Assembly (NCBI GenBank): GCA_012103325.1 | Contig: WLWY01000001.1 | Coordinates: 744,001 to 808,000 of the forward strand | Reading direction: 5' to 3' | DNA length: 64,000 nucleotides | Source of the DNA: Alphaproteobacteria bacterium | Lineage (GTDB): Bacteria; Pseudomonadota; Alphaproteobacteria; UBA8366; GCA-2717185 | In this document: in pieces, positions 1 through 8,273 of the stretch | Layout: each line of letters begins with the position of its first letter | Position numbering within the stretch: position 1 is the first letter of the stretch | Position numbers and translations under genes: made by a program | Notes under the pieces: generated by a model | Told to the model about the DNA's origin: nothing | What the model saw: the letters and a program-made list of their open reading frames with translations, nothing else | Database searches by the model: none

Positions 1-377
1 TGCCCGGTGAGCTGGAAAAACGGTGTCCCGAAGAGACAAAAGACCAATGCGATGAGGCCCAGCAGCAGTGCGTAGGGCAGGGAGCGCCGCCAGACCGGAC
101 CGCATTCCGAATATTGCTCGCGGCCAACGGCGTGGCTCGTCATCACGACCGTTCCGAACAGCAAACCGATGCCGGTGACCGTGATGACGACAAAGGGTGC
201 GACGCCAAGCCCATGAAAGGCCACCTGATCGACGGTCGTCCGGCCGAGCATCGCCGCGTCCACGGCGGCCATGGTCAGGATGCCGGCGCGGGTTACCACG
301 ACCGGTGCGGCAAGGCGGGCCAGCTCCGTCAAATGACGGCGCAGGCGCGCGGCCAGCCAGCGGGGTTCCACGGGCAT
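1..377 (-). CDS. MATE-family efflux transporter, N-terminal part (runs off window)
   Basis: Only the first 125 or so codons are in the window; the rest lies beyond the left edge. Reading from the ATG at 377 gives a basic leader, then a first helix containing APVVVTRAG and an acidic residue in AAVDAAML, then hydrophobic segments around residues 60-80 and 102-120. The P..D pattern in the first helix and the spacing of helices fit the MatE domain of Na+ or H+ coupled multidrug exporters in the inner membrane. It lies upstream of nothing else visible on its strand and is separated by 32 bp from the dehydrogenase gene that precedes it. Family assignment rests on this fragment alone. Confidence 0.7.
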   Translation of the reverse strand, partial: MPVEPRWLAARLRRHLTELARLAAPVVVTRAGILTMAAVDAAMLGRTTVDQVAFHGLGVAPFVVITVTGIGLLFGTVVMTSHAVGREQYSECGPVWRRSLPYALLLGLIALVFCLFGTPFFQLTG

Positions 378-409
378 CGCTGGTTACTCCAGCGCGCGCA
401 ACAGCGCGC

Positions 410-1396
410 CTAAAACATGGTTTCGATAATTCTGTCGGGCGGGTTATGGCCGTCGACGAAGGTCTTGATATTGATGATGACCTTTTCACCCATGTCGATC
501 CGGCCTTCGATCGTCGCCGATCCCATATGCGGCTGCAGAACGACATTGTCGAGAGCGAGCAGTTTCGGGCTGACCGCCGGTTCGTTCTCGTATACGTCCA
601 GCCCCGCGCCTGCGATGGCACCCTCGGTCAAAAGCTGGGTCAGCGCCGTTTCATCGATAACTTCGCCCCGACTGGTATTGACCAGATAGGCGTCATTCTT
701 GAGCAATTGCAGGCGACGCCGCGATAAGAGGTGATATGTCGCAGGGGTATGCGGGCAATTGACCGAGACGATATCCATGCGGGCCAGCATCTGGTCCAGG
801 CTTTCCCAATAGGTCGCTTCCAGTTCTCGCTCGATTTCCGCGTGCACGCGGCGGCGGTTGTGGTAATGCACCGACAGCCCGAAGCCGCGCGCACGACGCG
901 CGACCGCTTGCCCGATCCGGCCCATGCCGATGATACCCAGGCGTTTGCCCCAGATGCGGTGACCGAGCATGAAGGTTGGCGTCCAGCCGCCCCATTCGCC
1001 GGACCGGATCAGCCGCTCGCCCTCGGCGAGACGCCGGGGCGCGGCGAGGATCAGCGCCATCGTCATGTCCGCCGTGTCTTCCGTCAGAACGCCGGGCGTG
1101 TTCGTGACCATGATCGAGCGCTTGTTGGCAGCGTCGAGATCGATGTTGTCGACACCGGTCCCGAAGGAGGCGATCAATTTCAGGCGCTCGCCCGCTTCGG
1201 CGATCAGCTCATTGTCGATACGGTCCGTCACCGTCGGCACCAGCACGTCCGCTTCCTGCATCGCGCTGGCGAGATCCACGCGCGACATCGGCGTATCGTC
1301 CAGATTAAGGCGCACGTCGAACAGCTCCATCATCCGCGTTTCAATCGCGTCGGGAAGCTTGCGCGTTACAATGACGAATGGCTTTGTCGTGGTCAT
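410..1396 (-). CDS. D-2-hydroxyacid dehydrogenase (glyoxylate/hydroxypyruvate reductase type)
   Basis: A 328-residue NAD(P)-dependent D-isomer 2-hydroxyacid dehydrogenase, the usual length for the family. The nucleotide-binding loop GMGRIG is at residues 157-162. The catalytic set is complete: Arg in TSRGE (243), Glu in ENEP (272) and His in QPHMGS (290). Such enzymes reduce glyoxylate or hydroxypyruvate, or oxidise the matching D-hydroxyacids, in the cytoplasm; the exact substrate cannot be read from the sequence. It is divergent from the SH3-domain gene starting at 1514, with 117 bp between the two starts for both promoters. Confidence 0.9.
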   Translation of the reverse strand: MTTTKPFVIVTRKLPDAIETRMMELFDVRLNLDDTPMSRVDLASAMQEADVLVPTVTDRIDNELIAEAGERLKLIASFGTGVDNIDLDAANKRSIMVTNTPGVLTEDTADMTMALILAAPRRLAEGERLIRSGEWGGWTPTFMLGHRIWGKRLGIIGMGRIGQAVARRARGFGLSVHYHNRRRVHAEIERELEATYWESLDQMLARMDIVSVNCPHTPATYHLLSRRRLQLLKNDAYLVNTSRGEVIDETALTQLLTEGAIAGAGLDVYENEPAVSPKLLALDNVVLQPHMGSATIEGRIDMGEKVIINIKTFVDGHNPPDRIIETMF

Positions 1397-1513
1397 GACC
1401 GACCTTCATACCAAGGAACGATGATAGCCTGCAATTGTACAAGGTCGCGTAACCGATGTCGCGTCTTGACCAAACGCACACGCAAACGTTTATTGGAGGT
1501 TGACGATTCTTAG

Positions 1514-2026
1514 ATGCGAGATGCGATGATCCGCACTTTTATTTTTACGCTTGTAGCGATTGCTTTTGCCGCCTCGGGGCCGGACCTCGCCATCGGCCAG
1601 GACAATAAAGCCAAACAGGCCGATCTGATCCGCTACGCCTCGTTACGGGCGAACGAGGTCAACGTCCGCGCGGGCCCCGGCGTCCGGTATCCCGTGAAAT
1701 GGGTCTTCGTCCGCAAACGATTGCCCGTGGCCATCACCGCAGAGTTCGAGAGCTGGCGCAAGATCCGCGATTCGGAAGGCTCGGTGGGCTGGGTCCATCG
1801 CGCGATGCTATCGGCAAAACGCAGTATCGTCGTGACGGGGAAAACACGAACCCTCCGCCGGCGCGCGAGCGATACGGCACCCGCGGTCGCGCAACTGACA
1901 TCGGGAATGGTGGCCCAGATCGACAACTGCAATGGCAAATGGTGTGAGGTTTCCGTCGGCGCCTATTCCGGCTGGCTACCGCAAGCCGGGCTGTGGGGCC
2001 TGCGCGTCAAAGAAGTCATCGAATAG
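1514..2026 (+). CDS. Exported protein with two bacterial SH3-like domains
   Basis: A 170-residue protein with an N-terminal hydrophobic stretch (IRTFIFTLVAIAFAASGP) that looks like a signal peptide, so it is likely periplasmic. Two SH3_4-type repeats follow: one begins near residue 46 with VNVRAGPGVRYP, the other near 112 with RTLRRRASDTAPAV, each ending in a Trp-containing strand (GSVGWVHR, YSGWLPQ). Such domains bind cell-wall peptides or mediate protein contacts. The second ATG five codons in is an alternative start, because a GGAGG at 1495-1499 is rather far from the first. The partner is unknown. Confidence 0.8.
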   Translation: MRDAMIRTFIFTLVAIAFAASGPDLAIGQDNKAKQADLIRYASLRANEVNVRAGPGVRYPVKWVFVRKRLPVAITAEFESWRKIRDSEGSVGWVHRAMLSAKRSIVVTGKTRTLRRRASDTAPAVAQLTSGMVAQIDNCNGKWCEVSVGAYSGWLPQAGLWGLRVKEVIE

Positions 2027-2037
2027 GGGCCGAGCCC

Positions 2038-2628
2038 TTAATCCTCGAAATCGCTCGCCAGTGCCGCGTGGGTCTCTTCCGACATGACCGCCATATGGCC
2101 ATACGCCTGATGTCCAAATCCGATCACGATCTGCGTGTTGGGTTTTCGAAATGCGGCGATCTGCGCATCGTTGAACGGAAAATGAAGGAACTGGACCGAG
2201 GACGCCTTGCCGTCCTCCGTCGTTCGGTCGAGGTCGACTTCCGGAACGCCGCGAACTTCCAGATCGCCGAAGCGCAGGAACATGGTTTCCTCCACGCCAC
2301 CCAATCGCGCCAAAAAATTACGGCGCCGTATCTCATCGTCGATCTCGAACATGACCGTGCAGACGAGTTCCTTGCCATTGGGAATCAACGGATTGTAAGC
2401 CGTAAGCTCATCGGCGATCTGCTCCTCGCCGCCCTTTTCGATGAACAGCATTTCATGGATTTGCCACCACATCGTGTCGTAGGACTCGAAATAGCACGTC
2501 GCCACCGGGCCGACTTCGACCCGGCGATAGCGTTTCAGGGCGACGATTTCCTTGCGCTTGTCAGCACGGATTTTCGCGAAATCCTGCAGCGACATCACGT
2601 CTTCGCGCGATACTTTTCTTCTTCGCAT
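2038..2628 (-). CDS. DUF3501 family protein
   Basis: A 196-residue cytoplasmic protein that begins MRRRKVSREDV. The start is chosen because GAGGAG lies just before the ATG and only 10 bp separate it from the stop of the Fe-S protein gene; a longer reading into that gene has no ribosome site. Sequence features include a conserved YDTMWWQIHEML segment near residue 55 and a C-terminal IGFGHQAYGHMA. The family (DUF3501) has no assigned activity but is known to sit beside rubrerythrin and a HdrD/GlpC-like Fe-S protein, exactly as here, so a role in peroxide or iron stress is inferred from neighbours only. Confidence 0.85.
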   Translation of the reverse strand: MRRRKVSREDVMSLQDFAKIRADKRKEIVALKRYRRVEVGPVATCYFESYDTMWWQIHEMLFIEKGGEEQIADELTAYNPLIPNGKELVCTVMFEIDDEIRRRNFLARLGGVEETMFLRFGDLEVRGVPEVDLDRTTEDGKASSVQFLHFPFNDAQIAAFRKPNTQIVIGFGHQAYGHMAVMSEETHAALASDFED

Positions 2629-2638
2629 TACGCTCTCC

Positions 2639-3976
2639 TCAGACTGCAACGCCATAAGCGCGCGCGAACAACACCACCGGATGGGCCGCGCTCTCGGGCG
2701 GCGCGCTGTCGAGACGCTCGACGCCTTGCGCGATATGCATGCCAGCGAGCGGACATTCGGACACGACATATTTCGGTGCGTCTTTCTTGACCTGCCTCGC
2801 GACCGGCTTGCCGACTTTTAGGGCGACTTCGAAGTTTTCCTTCATCACGCCCCATGAACCGCCGTGGCCGGAACAGCGTTCGATCACCTGAACCTCGGAA
2901 TCGGGCACCAGCCGCATCAGTTCCGCCGCCTTCGCCCCCATATTCTGCGCCCGGGCGTGGCAGGCCAAATGGACGGCGACCTTGCCGCCCAGCGGCGATA
3001 GGCCCTCGGCCAGGCCCTCATTCTTCGCGATGTCGACAATGTATTCCGACACGTCTCGCGTCGCCTTGCTCAGCCGCTCGATCGCCGGGTCGTCCGGCAG
3101 GATCAGCGGCCACTCGAATTTCAGCATCAGGGCGCAGGACGGCATCAGCGCAATGATGTCGTAACCCTTGTCGATCCATGGCGCGAATTCGGCGGCAACC
3201 TTGCGCGCGTTTTCCGCAACGGCACCGATATTGCCCTGTTCAAGCAACGGCATCCCACAACAGGACGGATGGACGACCTCGGTCTCCACCCCGTTACGCG
3301 CCAGAACGGCACGCGTGGCGTGGCCGATTTCCGGGTTGTTGAAATTGCCGTAACAGGTGGCGTAAAGCACCGCCTTGCGGCCAAACCCCGGCGCGTCCCG
3401 GTTGACCTCCGGCGCCGACTGGCCCGCCTCGCTCTCGAGGGTTCGGCTGTTGAACTTCGGCAGGGCGGCTTCCTTGTGTACGCCCGCGACCGATTCCATC
3501 ACCGTCCGGGTCAGGCCGTTCTTTTCATCCAGCGCCCAGTTCGCCAGGGGTGCCACATAACGCGCGAGCTTGCCGTTGCGGTCCGTCTGCGCCATCTGCT
3601 GCGACGGCCAGCCAACCGCGCCCTTGCGGTATTCGATCGCCCGGTAGCGCAGCATCAGATGCGGAAAGTCGAGATTGAATTCATGCGGCGGCACATAGGG
3701 GCACTTGGTCATGAAGCACATGTCGCACAGCGTGCAGGCATCCACGACCGGCTTGAAATCCTCGGACGCGACGGTATCCAGCTCGCCGCTCTTCGATTCG
3801 TCGATGAGGTCGAACAGGCGCGGGAAGCTGTCGCAGAGATTGAAGCAGCGCCGGCATCCGTGACAGATATCGAAGACGCGCCGCAGCTCAGCGTCCAGTT
3901 CCGCTTCGTCGTAAAAGGCGTCGTCCTGCCATGCGATCACATGGCGTACGGGCGCGCCCAGACCACCTTCCGTCAT
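2639..3976 (-). CDS. Fe-S oxidoreductase, heterodisulfide reductase D / GlpC-like
   Basis: A 445-residue electron-transfer protein. Two 4Fe-4S ferredoxin motifs lie at the N-terminus: Cys38, 41, 44, 48 (CHGCRRCFNLC) and Cys81, 84, 87, 92 (CTLCDMCFMTKC). Two CCG-type cysteine domains follow, the first with SCCGMPLLEQGN around 238-249, the second with ACHARAQN near 339 and ERCSGHGGSWG near 366. This is the layout of GlpC and HdrD subunits that pass electrons between quinones or thiols and Fe-S partners. It lies between rubrerythrin and DUF3501 in one co-directional block, so it may feed electrons to the rubrerythrin; that is inference. Confidence 0.88.
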   Translation of the reverse strand: MTEGGLGAPVRHVIAWQDDAFYDEAELDAELRRVFDICHGCRRCFNLCDSFPRLFDLIDESKSGELDTVASEDFKPVVDACTLCDMCFMTKCPYVPPHEFNLDFPHLMLRYRAIEYRKGAVGWPSQQMAQTDRNGKLARYVAPLANWALDEKNGLTRTVMESVAGVHKEAALPKFNSRTLESEAGQSAPEVNRDAPGFGRKAVLYATCYGNFNNPEIGHATRAVLARNGVETEVVHPSCCGMPLLEQGNIGAVAENARKVAAEFAPWIDKGYDIIALMPSCALMLKFEWPLILPDDPAIERLSKATRDVSEYIVDIAKNEGLAEGLSPLGGKVAVHLACHARAQNMGAKAAELMRLVPDSEVQVIERCSGHGGSWGVMKENFEVALKVGKPVARQVKKDAPKYVVSECPLAGMHIAQGVERLDSAPPESAAHPVVLFARAYGVAV

Positions 3977-4051
3977 ATCGTATTCCCAGAAAGGAGACCG
4001 CCCGCGCCGTAATCTCGCAGGACGTCGCGGGCGGCGGTGTCTTGCTACTGT

Positions 4052-4471
4052 TTAGTCGTCCAGCGTATCGAGCGCGCGCTGGAAGCGGCCGGCATGGCTC
4101 TTCTCAGCCTTCGCCAAAGTCTCGAACCATTCGGCAATTTCTTCGAAGTTTTCTTCGCGTGCGGTCCGCGCCATGCCCGGATACATGTCCGTGTATTCGT
4201 GCGTTTCACCGGCGATCGCGGCGCCGAGATTGGCCGCAGTACCACCGATCGGCAAACCTGTCGCGGGGTCGCCGGTTTCCTCGAGAAACTCGAGATGGCC
4301 GTGCGCATGGCCCGTTTCGCCCTCGGCGGTCGAACGGAACACGGTGGCGACATCGTTGTAGCCTTCGACGTCCGCCTTCTGCGCGAAATACAGATAGCGG
4401 CGGTTGGCCTGGCTCTCACCGGCGAATGCGGCTTTTAGATTTTCTTCGGTCTTGCTGTCCTTCAGCGACAT
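4052..4471 (-). CDS. Rubrerythrin-like diiron protein without rubredoxin domain
   Basis: A 139-residue four-helix ferritin-like protein. Start is the ATG preceded by GAGGAGGGATCT; an upstream in-frame start lacks a ribosome site. Diiron ligand motifs are visible: Glu in [11 protein letters not shown] (about 18), ExxH in [10 protein letters not shown] (about 51-54), Glu in AGETHEY and ExxxH in KAEKSHAG near the C-terminus. The usual C-terminal rubredoxin domain with its CxxC pairs is absent, so an outside electron donor is needed; the Fe-S protein gene 75 bp downstream is the obvious candidate. Function in the family: peroxide reduction or iron handling in the cytoplasm. Confidence 0.9.
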   Translation of the reverse strand: MSLKDSKTEENLKAAFAGESQANRRYLYFAQKADVEGYNDVATVFRSTAEGETGHAHGHLEFLEETGDPATGLPIGGTAANLGAAIAGETHEYTDMYPGMARTAREENFEEIAEWFETLAKAEKSHAGRFQRALDTLDD

Positions 4472-4635
4472 AGATCCCTCCTCGATTAAGTATCTGTCCA
4501 AACCCTGCAATGACGAAAAGCCCGAGCTTCAGGGCCAGCCCCGGCCAAAATTGCGACGGCGCGCGCATCGGCCCGCCCTCTTTCGCCTCTGATCCTTAAC
4601 CATTTATATGACCGGCGAATTGTCCGAGTCAATTA

Positions 4636-4652
4636 ATTAGAATGATTTTAAA
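4636..4652. promoter_or_regulatory. ICE-like (Irr) box upstream of rubrerythrin
   Basis: ATTAGAA-TGA-TTTTAAA matches 12 of 14 fixed positions of the iron control element TTTAGAA-N3-TTCTAAA recognised by Irr in alphaproteobacteria. It lies about 165 bp upstream of the rubrerythrin start in an A/T-rich gap, directly downstream of irr itself. Binding is inferred. Confidence 0.5.
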
Positions 4653-4676
4653 AAATAAAATATCCCTATGTATAAA

Positions 4677-4691
4677 TGAGAATAATTCTCA
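4677..4691. promoter_or_regulatory. 7-1-7 Fur-type palindrome overlapping the irr stop codon
   Basis: TGAGAAT-A-ATTCTCA is a perfect 7-1-7 inverted repeat and differs from the Fur/PerR-type core TGATAATNATTATCA at one position per arm. It covers the last bases of irr, about 205 bp upstream of the rubrerythrin gene, so it could be an operator for the downstream cluster. Confidence 0.4.
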
Positions 4692-5105
4692 CTTATTTCG
4701 GATATGAACGATAACGTCGACGCCGTCGATTACCGTGTTTTCCGGTGCCGCCGGCAAGGCGGACAGAACGACTGAATCGCCGGGGATATCCTGCAATTCG
4801 CCCGTATCATCATTGAAAAAATGATGATGCTGCGTCGTATTCGTATCGAAATAGGACCGTCCCGCTTCCACCGCGACTTCGCGCAGCAGGCCGGCAATCG
4901 TGAACTGGTTCAACGAGTTATAGACAGTCGCCAGGGATACCTTGACCCCGGCCTCGGTCGCTTCACGATGGAGCTGTTCGGCGGAAATATGCCGGTCCCC
5001 ATCTTCGAACAGAAGCCGCGCCAAGGCCACACGTTGACGGGTCGGGCGCAGCCCGGCGTCACTCAGCCGGTCAATGGCGCGGGTAAACGGTCGAATCGTT
5101 TTCAT
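4689..5105 (-). CDS. irr: Irr, Fur-family iron-responsive regulator
   Basis: A 138-residue Fur-family repressor: winged helix at the N-terminus (GLRPTRQRVALARLLF, residues 18-33; LATVYNSLNQF, 58-68) and a C-terminal dimerisation domain with FDTNTTQHHHFF (86-97). The triple-His run after FDTNT and the ELQDIP that follows are typical of alphaproteobacterial Irr, rather than Fur or Zur. The N-terminal haem regulatory motif known from Bradyrhizobium Irr is absent, as in most relatives. Irr acts when iron/haem is low. It is the first gene of a minus-strand set leading to rubrerythrin, an Fe-S protein and DUF3501, and an ICE-like box lies just downstream. Confidence 0.88.
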   Translation of the reverse strand: MKTIRPFTRAIDRLSDAGLRPTRQRVALARLLFEDGDRHISAEQLHREATEAGVKVSLATVYNSLNQFTIAGLLREVAVEAGRSYFDTNTTQHHHFFNDDTGELQDIPGDSVVLSALPAAPENTVIDGVDVIVHIRNK

Positions 5106-5217
5106 GGCCCTTCATATGACGATTGAATTTATTCCGCAAACCCTTTTTTTACAGGACTGTAGAGAATTGTTTGGAAACGGTCGAATGTTCAAGTACCACG
5201 CGACGCGGGGACCCTTG

Positions 5218-5922
5218 CTACCCGTACCGGAACAGCCGGTCGCCGTTTTTTCGCAGCCAGTCCCGCCCCGTTCGAGCATGCGAGGTAAGCCGGTCGACGG
5301 TTCTCCAAAACGCGGGCGAGTGGTTGTGCACGGCCATATGGCCCACTTCGTGTGCGACGACGTAGTCGAGGACATCCTCCGGCGCGAGAATGAGACGCCA
5401 GTTGAAGGACAAGCTTCCCGTCGACGAACAGCTGCCCCATCGGCTTTTCTGATCGCGAATGGTGATTCCGGCCGGCCGCTTGCCCAGGAGCGCGGCCTTG
5501 GCATAAACGCGCGGCGCAATATCGGTACGCGCTTCGCGGCGCAGCCAATCGTGCAGACGCCGGGGTAAGTATTCGGCGCGCCCGGATACGACAATGCGCC
5601 CCTCCTCCGCCCAAACACCGCGACGGGCCGTAGGATCATGCGCGATATGATGGGGAATGCCGCGCAGGGGAAGCATCTCGCCCTCGCAAAACGGCACGTG
5701 GGGCGGCATCGCCTCGAGCCGGGATAAGAGCCAGGACCCGCGGCTGCGCAGGAAATCGAGTCCTTCGGATTCGCTGCCCCGCAATGGCAGTACCAACTCC
5801 GCACCGCCCTTGGCGGGATCGATCCGGATCGCGATCCGCCGCGCACGGGCACTGCGCCGCACAGCGACATCGATCTCGTGCCCGTCGAGTGACAAGGATA
5901 CGGTGCGACTCTCCCTTGGCAT
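5218..5922 (-). CDS. YgjP-like zinc metallopeptidase (DUF45/M48-like)
   Basis: A 234-residue soluble protein of the YgjP/DUF45 family. The zinc motif HEVGH is at 191-195, followed by HNHSPAFW, and the family signature SRWGSCS lies at 160-166. These proteins resemble SprT/WLM peptidases and are predicted metalloproteases; no substrate is established. Its ATG overlaps the stop of the preceding gene by one base (TGATG at 5920-5924), so it is the last member of a translationally coupled set with cobB and the cysteine-cluster protein. Confidence 0.88.
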   Translation of the reverse strand: MPRESRTVSLSLDGHEIDVAVRRSARARRIAIRIDPAKGGAELVLPLRGSESEGLDFLRSRGSWLLSRLEAMPPHVPFCEGEMLPLRGIPHHIAHDPTARRGVWAEEGRIVVSGRAEYLPRRLHDWLRREARTDIAPRVYAKAALLGKRPAGITIRDQKSRWGSCSSTGSLSFNWRLILAPEDVLDYVVAHEVGHMAVHNHSPAFWRTVDRLTSHARTGRDWLRKNGDRLFRYG

Positions 5923-6422
5923 CAGGACCGGCCCCGCTTGTGCCGCGCCGGATGGGAGGCACCGAACGGGGTGGCGCCGTCATTGATCCAGTCGACCACA
6001 TGCTTTTCCAAATCGGCGACATCGTCCTCCGACACCGCCTTGCCACGCGCCGAGATTCCAGCCTCATGCACCGTTTCGGTGTCGCCCGACACCAACGGGT
6101 GCCACCACGCCAAATCCTGGCCGGCGGCAACCAGACGGTAGGCGCATGATTCCGGCAACCAGCGCAACTGCGTCGCCTTTCCCGGCGTGAGTTGCACGCA
6201 ATCCGGCACGTTCTTTTGCCGGTTGGCGTAGTCGCTGCACTGGCATCCCTGCAGTTCGAGATACCGGCAGGCAACATTGGTCAGCGCAATCTCGCCGGTA
6301 TCGTCGTCTTCCAACTTGTGCAGGCAGCATTGTCCGCAGCCATCGCACAGCGACTCCCACTCCTGCGGCGTCATCTGGCGCAAGGTCTTGGTCTTCCAGA
6401 ATGGGGCGTCGTCGGCACTCAT
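5922..6422 (-). CDS. YcgN family cysteine-cluster protein (UPF0260/CxxCxxCC)
   Basis: A 166-residue protein. The start chosen overlaps the cobB stop in an ATGA arrangement (6419-6422); a longer reading has no ribosome site. It carries CDGCGQCC near residue 27 and further Cys residues in [15 protein letters not shown] and PDCVQL, a cluster shared by the YcgN family. Metal binding is likely, but the function is unknown. Its place between cobB and a YgjP-like peptidase with start/stop overlaps on both sides indicates co-translation. Confidence 0.88.
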   Translation of the reverse strand: MSADDAPFWKTKTLRQMTPQEWESLCDGCGQCCLHKLEDDDTGEIALTNVACRYLELQGCQCSDYANRQKNVPDCVQLTPGKATQLRWLPESCAYRLVAAGQDLAWWHPLVSGDTETVHEAGISARGKAVSEDDVADLEKHVVDWINDGATPFGASHPARHKRGRS

Positions 6423-7735
6423 GACGCACAATCTATCAGATGAATGAAGGAACCCGCGACCGTTCCGGAGACCAGACCGCAAGAGATGGTGTTTTCGCCC
6501 CGCGCATCCTCCGACCGGAACAGCGGGTCTCCAAGCCCTTCGTGCACGACTGTCGCGTAGTGGAATTCATGCCCCGTAAACTGTGCGCCCACATCGCCGA
6601 GGCAGGAGTTGGACAGCGTCCGCAGACGGCGATAGCCGAGATGCAGGCGACGGTCGGCAAACGATGTTTCAAGCGGCAAAAGGCCGGTCATTTCATGCCG
6701 CCCGCCATTCGCATCGACCAACCCCTGCCCCAGCACCATATAACCGCCGCATTCGCCAAAGAGGGCCGTACCGCCCCCCGCCGCATCCCGCAGGCCGCGA
6801 CGGAAGGTGTCGTTCGCGGCGAGCCGGCCGGCATGCAGCTCGGGATAGCCGCCCGGAAGATAGACCGCATCGGCATCCGCGGCCGGTGGCTCATCCGCAA
6901 GCGGTGAGAAAAACGAAATCGCCGCACCCGCGTCATGCCAGCCATCGAAAACCGCCGGGTAGGTGAACGCGAAGGCGCCGTCGTGTGCAACCGCGATGCG
7001 CTGACCCAAAGGGGGCAGCGGCCGCACGCACTTCGCATCGCACGACGATACCGTCGCGCAGGCCCGCAGACGATCTAGGTCGAGATGCGCCGACACGTGC
7101 GCAGCAGCGCCTTCGAGAAAAGCGTCGAGCGCATCGTGTTCCGATGCCTGGACGAGACCAAGATGCCGTTCCGGCAATTGCAAACCGGGATCGCGGGGCA
7201 GAAACCCGATGAGCGGTGGTGCAACGTCCGAAGCAGCGAAGGCATCCCTCAGCATGCGCTCATGCCCTGGCCCGCCCACCCGGTTGCAAATTGCCCCCAC
7301 GACATCGACGTCATCGCGGTGCCGCACGAATCCTTCGGCAACCGCCACGGCCGATACGGCCTGACCGGAAACGTCCATCACCAGCAAAACGGGCCATCCC
7401 GTCCGCACGGCGAGATCGGCGGTGGATCCGCCGCCGCCTGCCGCGCCGTCGAACAGTCCCATGACCCCTTCGCATAGAACAAGGTCGGCCCCGATGCCGA
7501 GAGAACCCGCGAGCCCGGTGAGCGTCTCGTCCCGCATCCCCCAGCCATCTAGATTGATGCAGCGCTGGCCGGACGCCGCAGCGTGGTATCCCGGGTCGAT
7601 ATAGTCCGGGCCCGCCTTCGCCGATGCGACACGGACGCCGGCGTTGCGGAACGCCCGCAACAGCGCCAATGTGACGGTGGTCTTGCCGCTACCGCTGGAC
7701 GGCGCGGCGATGATGAGGCCGGGCGCAGCACCCAT
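6419..7735 (-). CDS. cobB: Cobyrinate a,c-diamide synthase
   Basis: A 438-residue ATP- and glutamine-dependent amidase of the corrin pathway, full length for the CobB/CbiA family. The N-terminal dethiobiotin-synthase-like domain has the P-loop SSGSGKTT at 13-20 and [11 protein letters not shown]; the C-terminal class I glutamine amidotransferase domain has its nucleophile in FGECGGYM. It amidates the a and c side chains of cobyrinate (or the hydrogenobyrinate form). No other corrin gene is in the window, so the remaining pathway would be encoded elsewhere. Three bases separate its start from the DUF4149 gene. Confidence 0.93.
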   Translation of the reverse strand: MGAAPGLIIAAPSSGSGKTTVTLALLRAFRNAGVRVASAKAGPDYIDPGYHAAASGQRCINLDGWGMRDETLTGLAGSLGIGADLVLCEGVMGLFDGAAGGGGSTADLAVRTGWPVLLVMDVSGQAVSAVAVAEGFVRHRDDVDVVGAICNRVGGPGHERMLRDAFAASDVAPPLIGFLPRDPGLQLPERHLGLVQASEHDALDAFLEGAAAHVSAHLDLDRLRACATVSSCDAKCVRPLPPLGQRIAVAHDGAFAFTYPAVFDGWHDAGAAISFFSPLADEPPAADADAVYLPGGYPELHAGRLAANDTFRRGLRDAAGGGTALFGECGGYMVLGQGLVDANGGRHEMTGLLPLETSFADRRLHLGYRRLRTLSNSCLGDVGAQFTGHEFHYATVVHEGLGDPLFRSEDARGENTISCGLVSGTVAGSFIHLIDCAS

Positions 7736-7738
7736 CGG

Positions 7739-8155
7739 TCAGGCTGCGAGACGCACCAGCGTCCCCGTCACGACCAACCACTGAACCAGATGGATCAGAA
7801 CGCTGGCCCGATGCAAGGCGCTCGCGCGCTTTTCGCGTCCGGCCTCCCGGCTACGGTTCAGGACCGGCAGCAGGATGCCGCGCTGTGCAAAGAACAAGAG
7901 CGAAACCGCGAGCATTGCCAGAGCTTCCGGCCGGTAGCTCGCAATCGTGAGCAGTACGAGCGCGGGGATCAGCGAAACGAACGCTAACGCCAAAAAATAT
8001 GTTGGAAACAGCGACCGCATGAAGACCGCCGCATCCTCACGCGGCAGAAATCGGAAGACAGATGGTGCGAATACGGCCATGAAAAAGATCATGCCGCCAA
8101 ACGCGGCGGCAACCAGCACCAGCGACACGACGTGCAGGGTAAGCCAATCCGGCAT
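7739..8155 (-). CDS. DUF4149 integral membrane protein
   Basis: A 138-residue protein with four predicted membrane segments: about residues 7-30, 48-66, 72-92 and 118-136. It contains the GGMIFFMAVFAPSVFRFL segment near 20-37 and the charged loop SREAGREKRASALHRAS, which fits DUF4149 (TMEM205-like). The role is unknown. It is the promoter-proximal gene of the block that continues into cobB three bases later. Confidence 0.8.
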   Translation of the reverse strand: MPDWLTLHVVSLVLVAAAFGGMIFFMAVFAPSVFRFLPREDAAVFMRSLFPTYFLALAFVSLIPALVLLTIASYRPEALAMLAVSLLFFAQRGILLPVLNRSREAGREKRASALHRASVLIHLVQWLVVTGTLVRLAA

Positions 8156-8273
8156 GCTTGCCTAAATCCCGCTTTCCAACGCGTAAAATACCAAGCCGGT
8201 TTGACACGTCCCGCCCGGCGATGCAATTGGTAAGCGGTGCCGGCCGGCACGCATATCTCAAGGGAGCAAAGAA

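Noticed and set aside
1466..1494. TTGACC-17-TTTATT as promoter for the SH3-domain gene
   Set aside because: The spacing is good, but it would put the GGAGG ribosome site upstream of the transcript start, so I do not list it.
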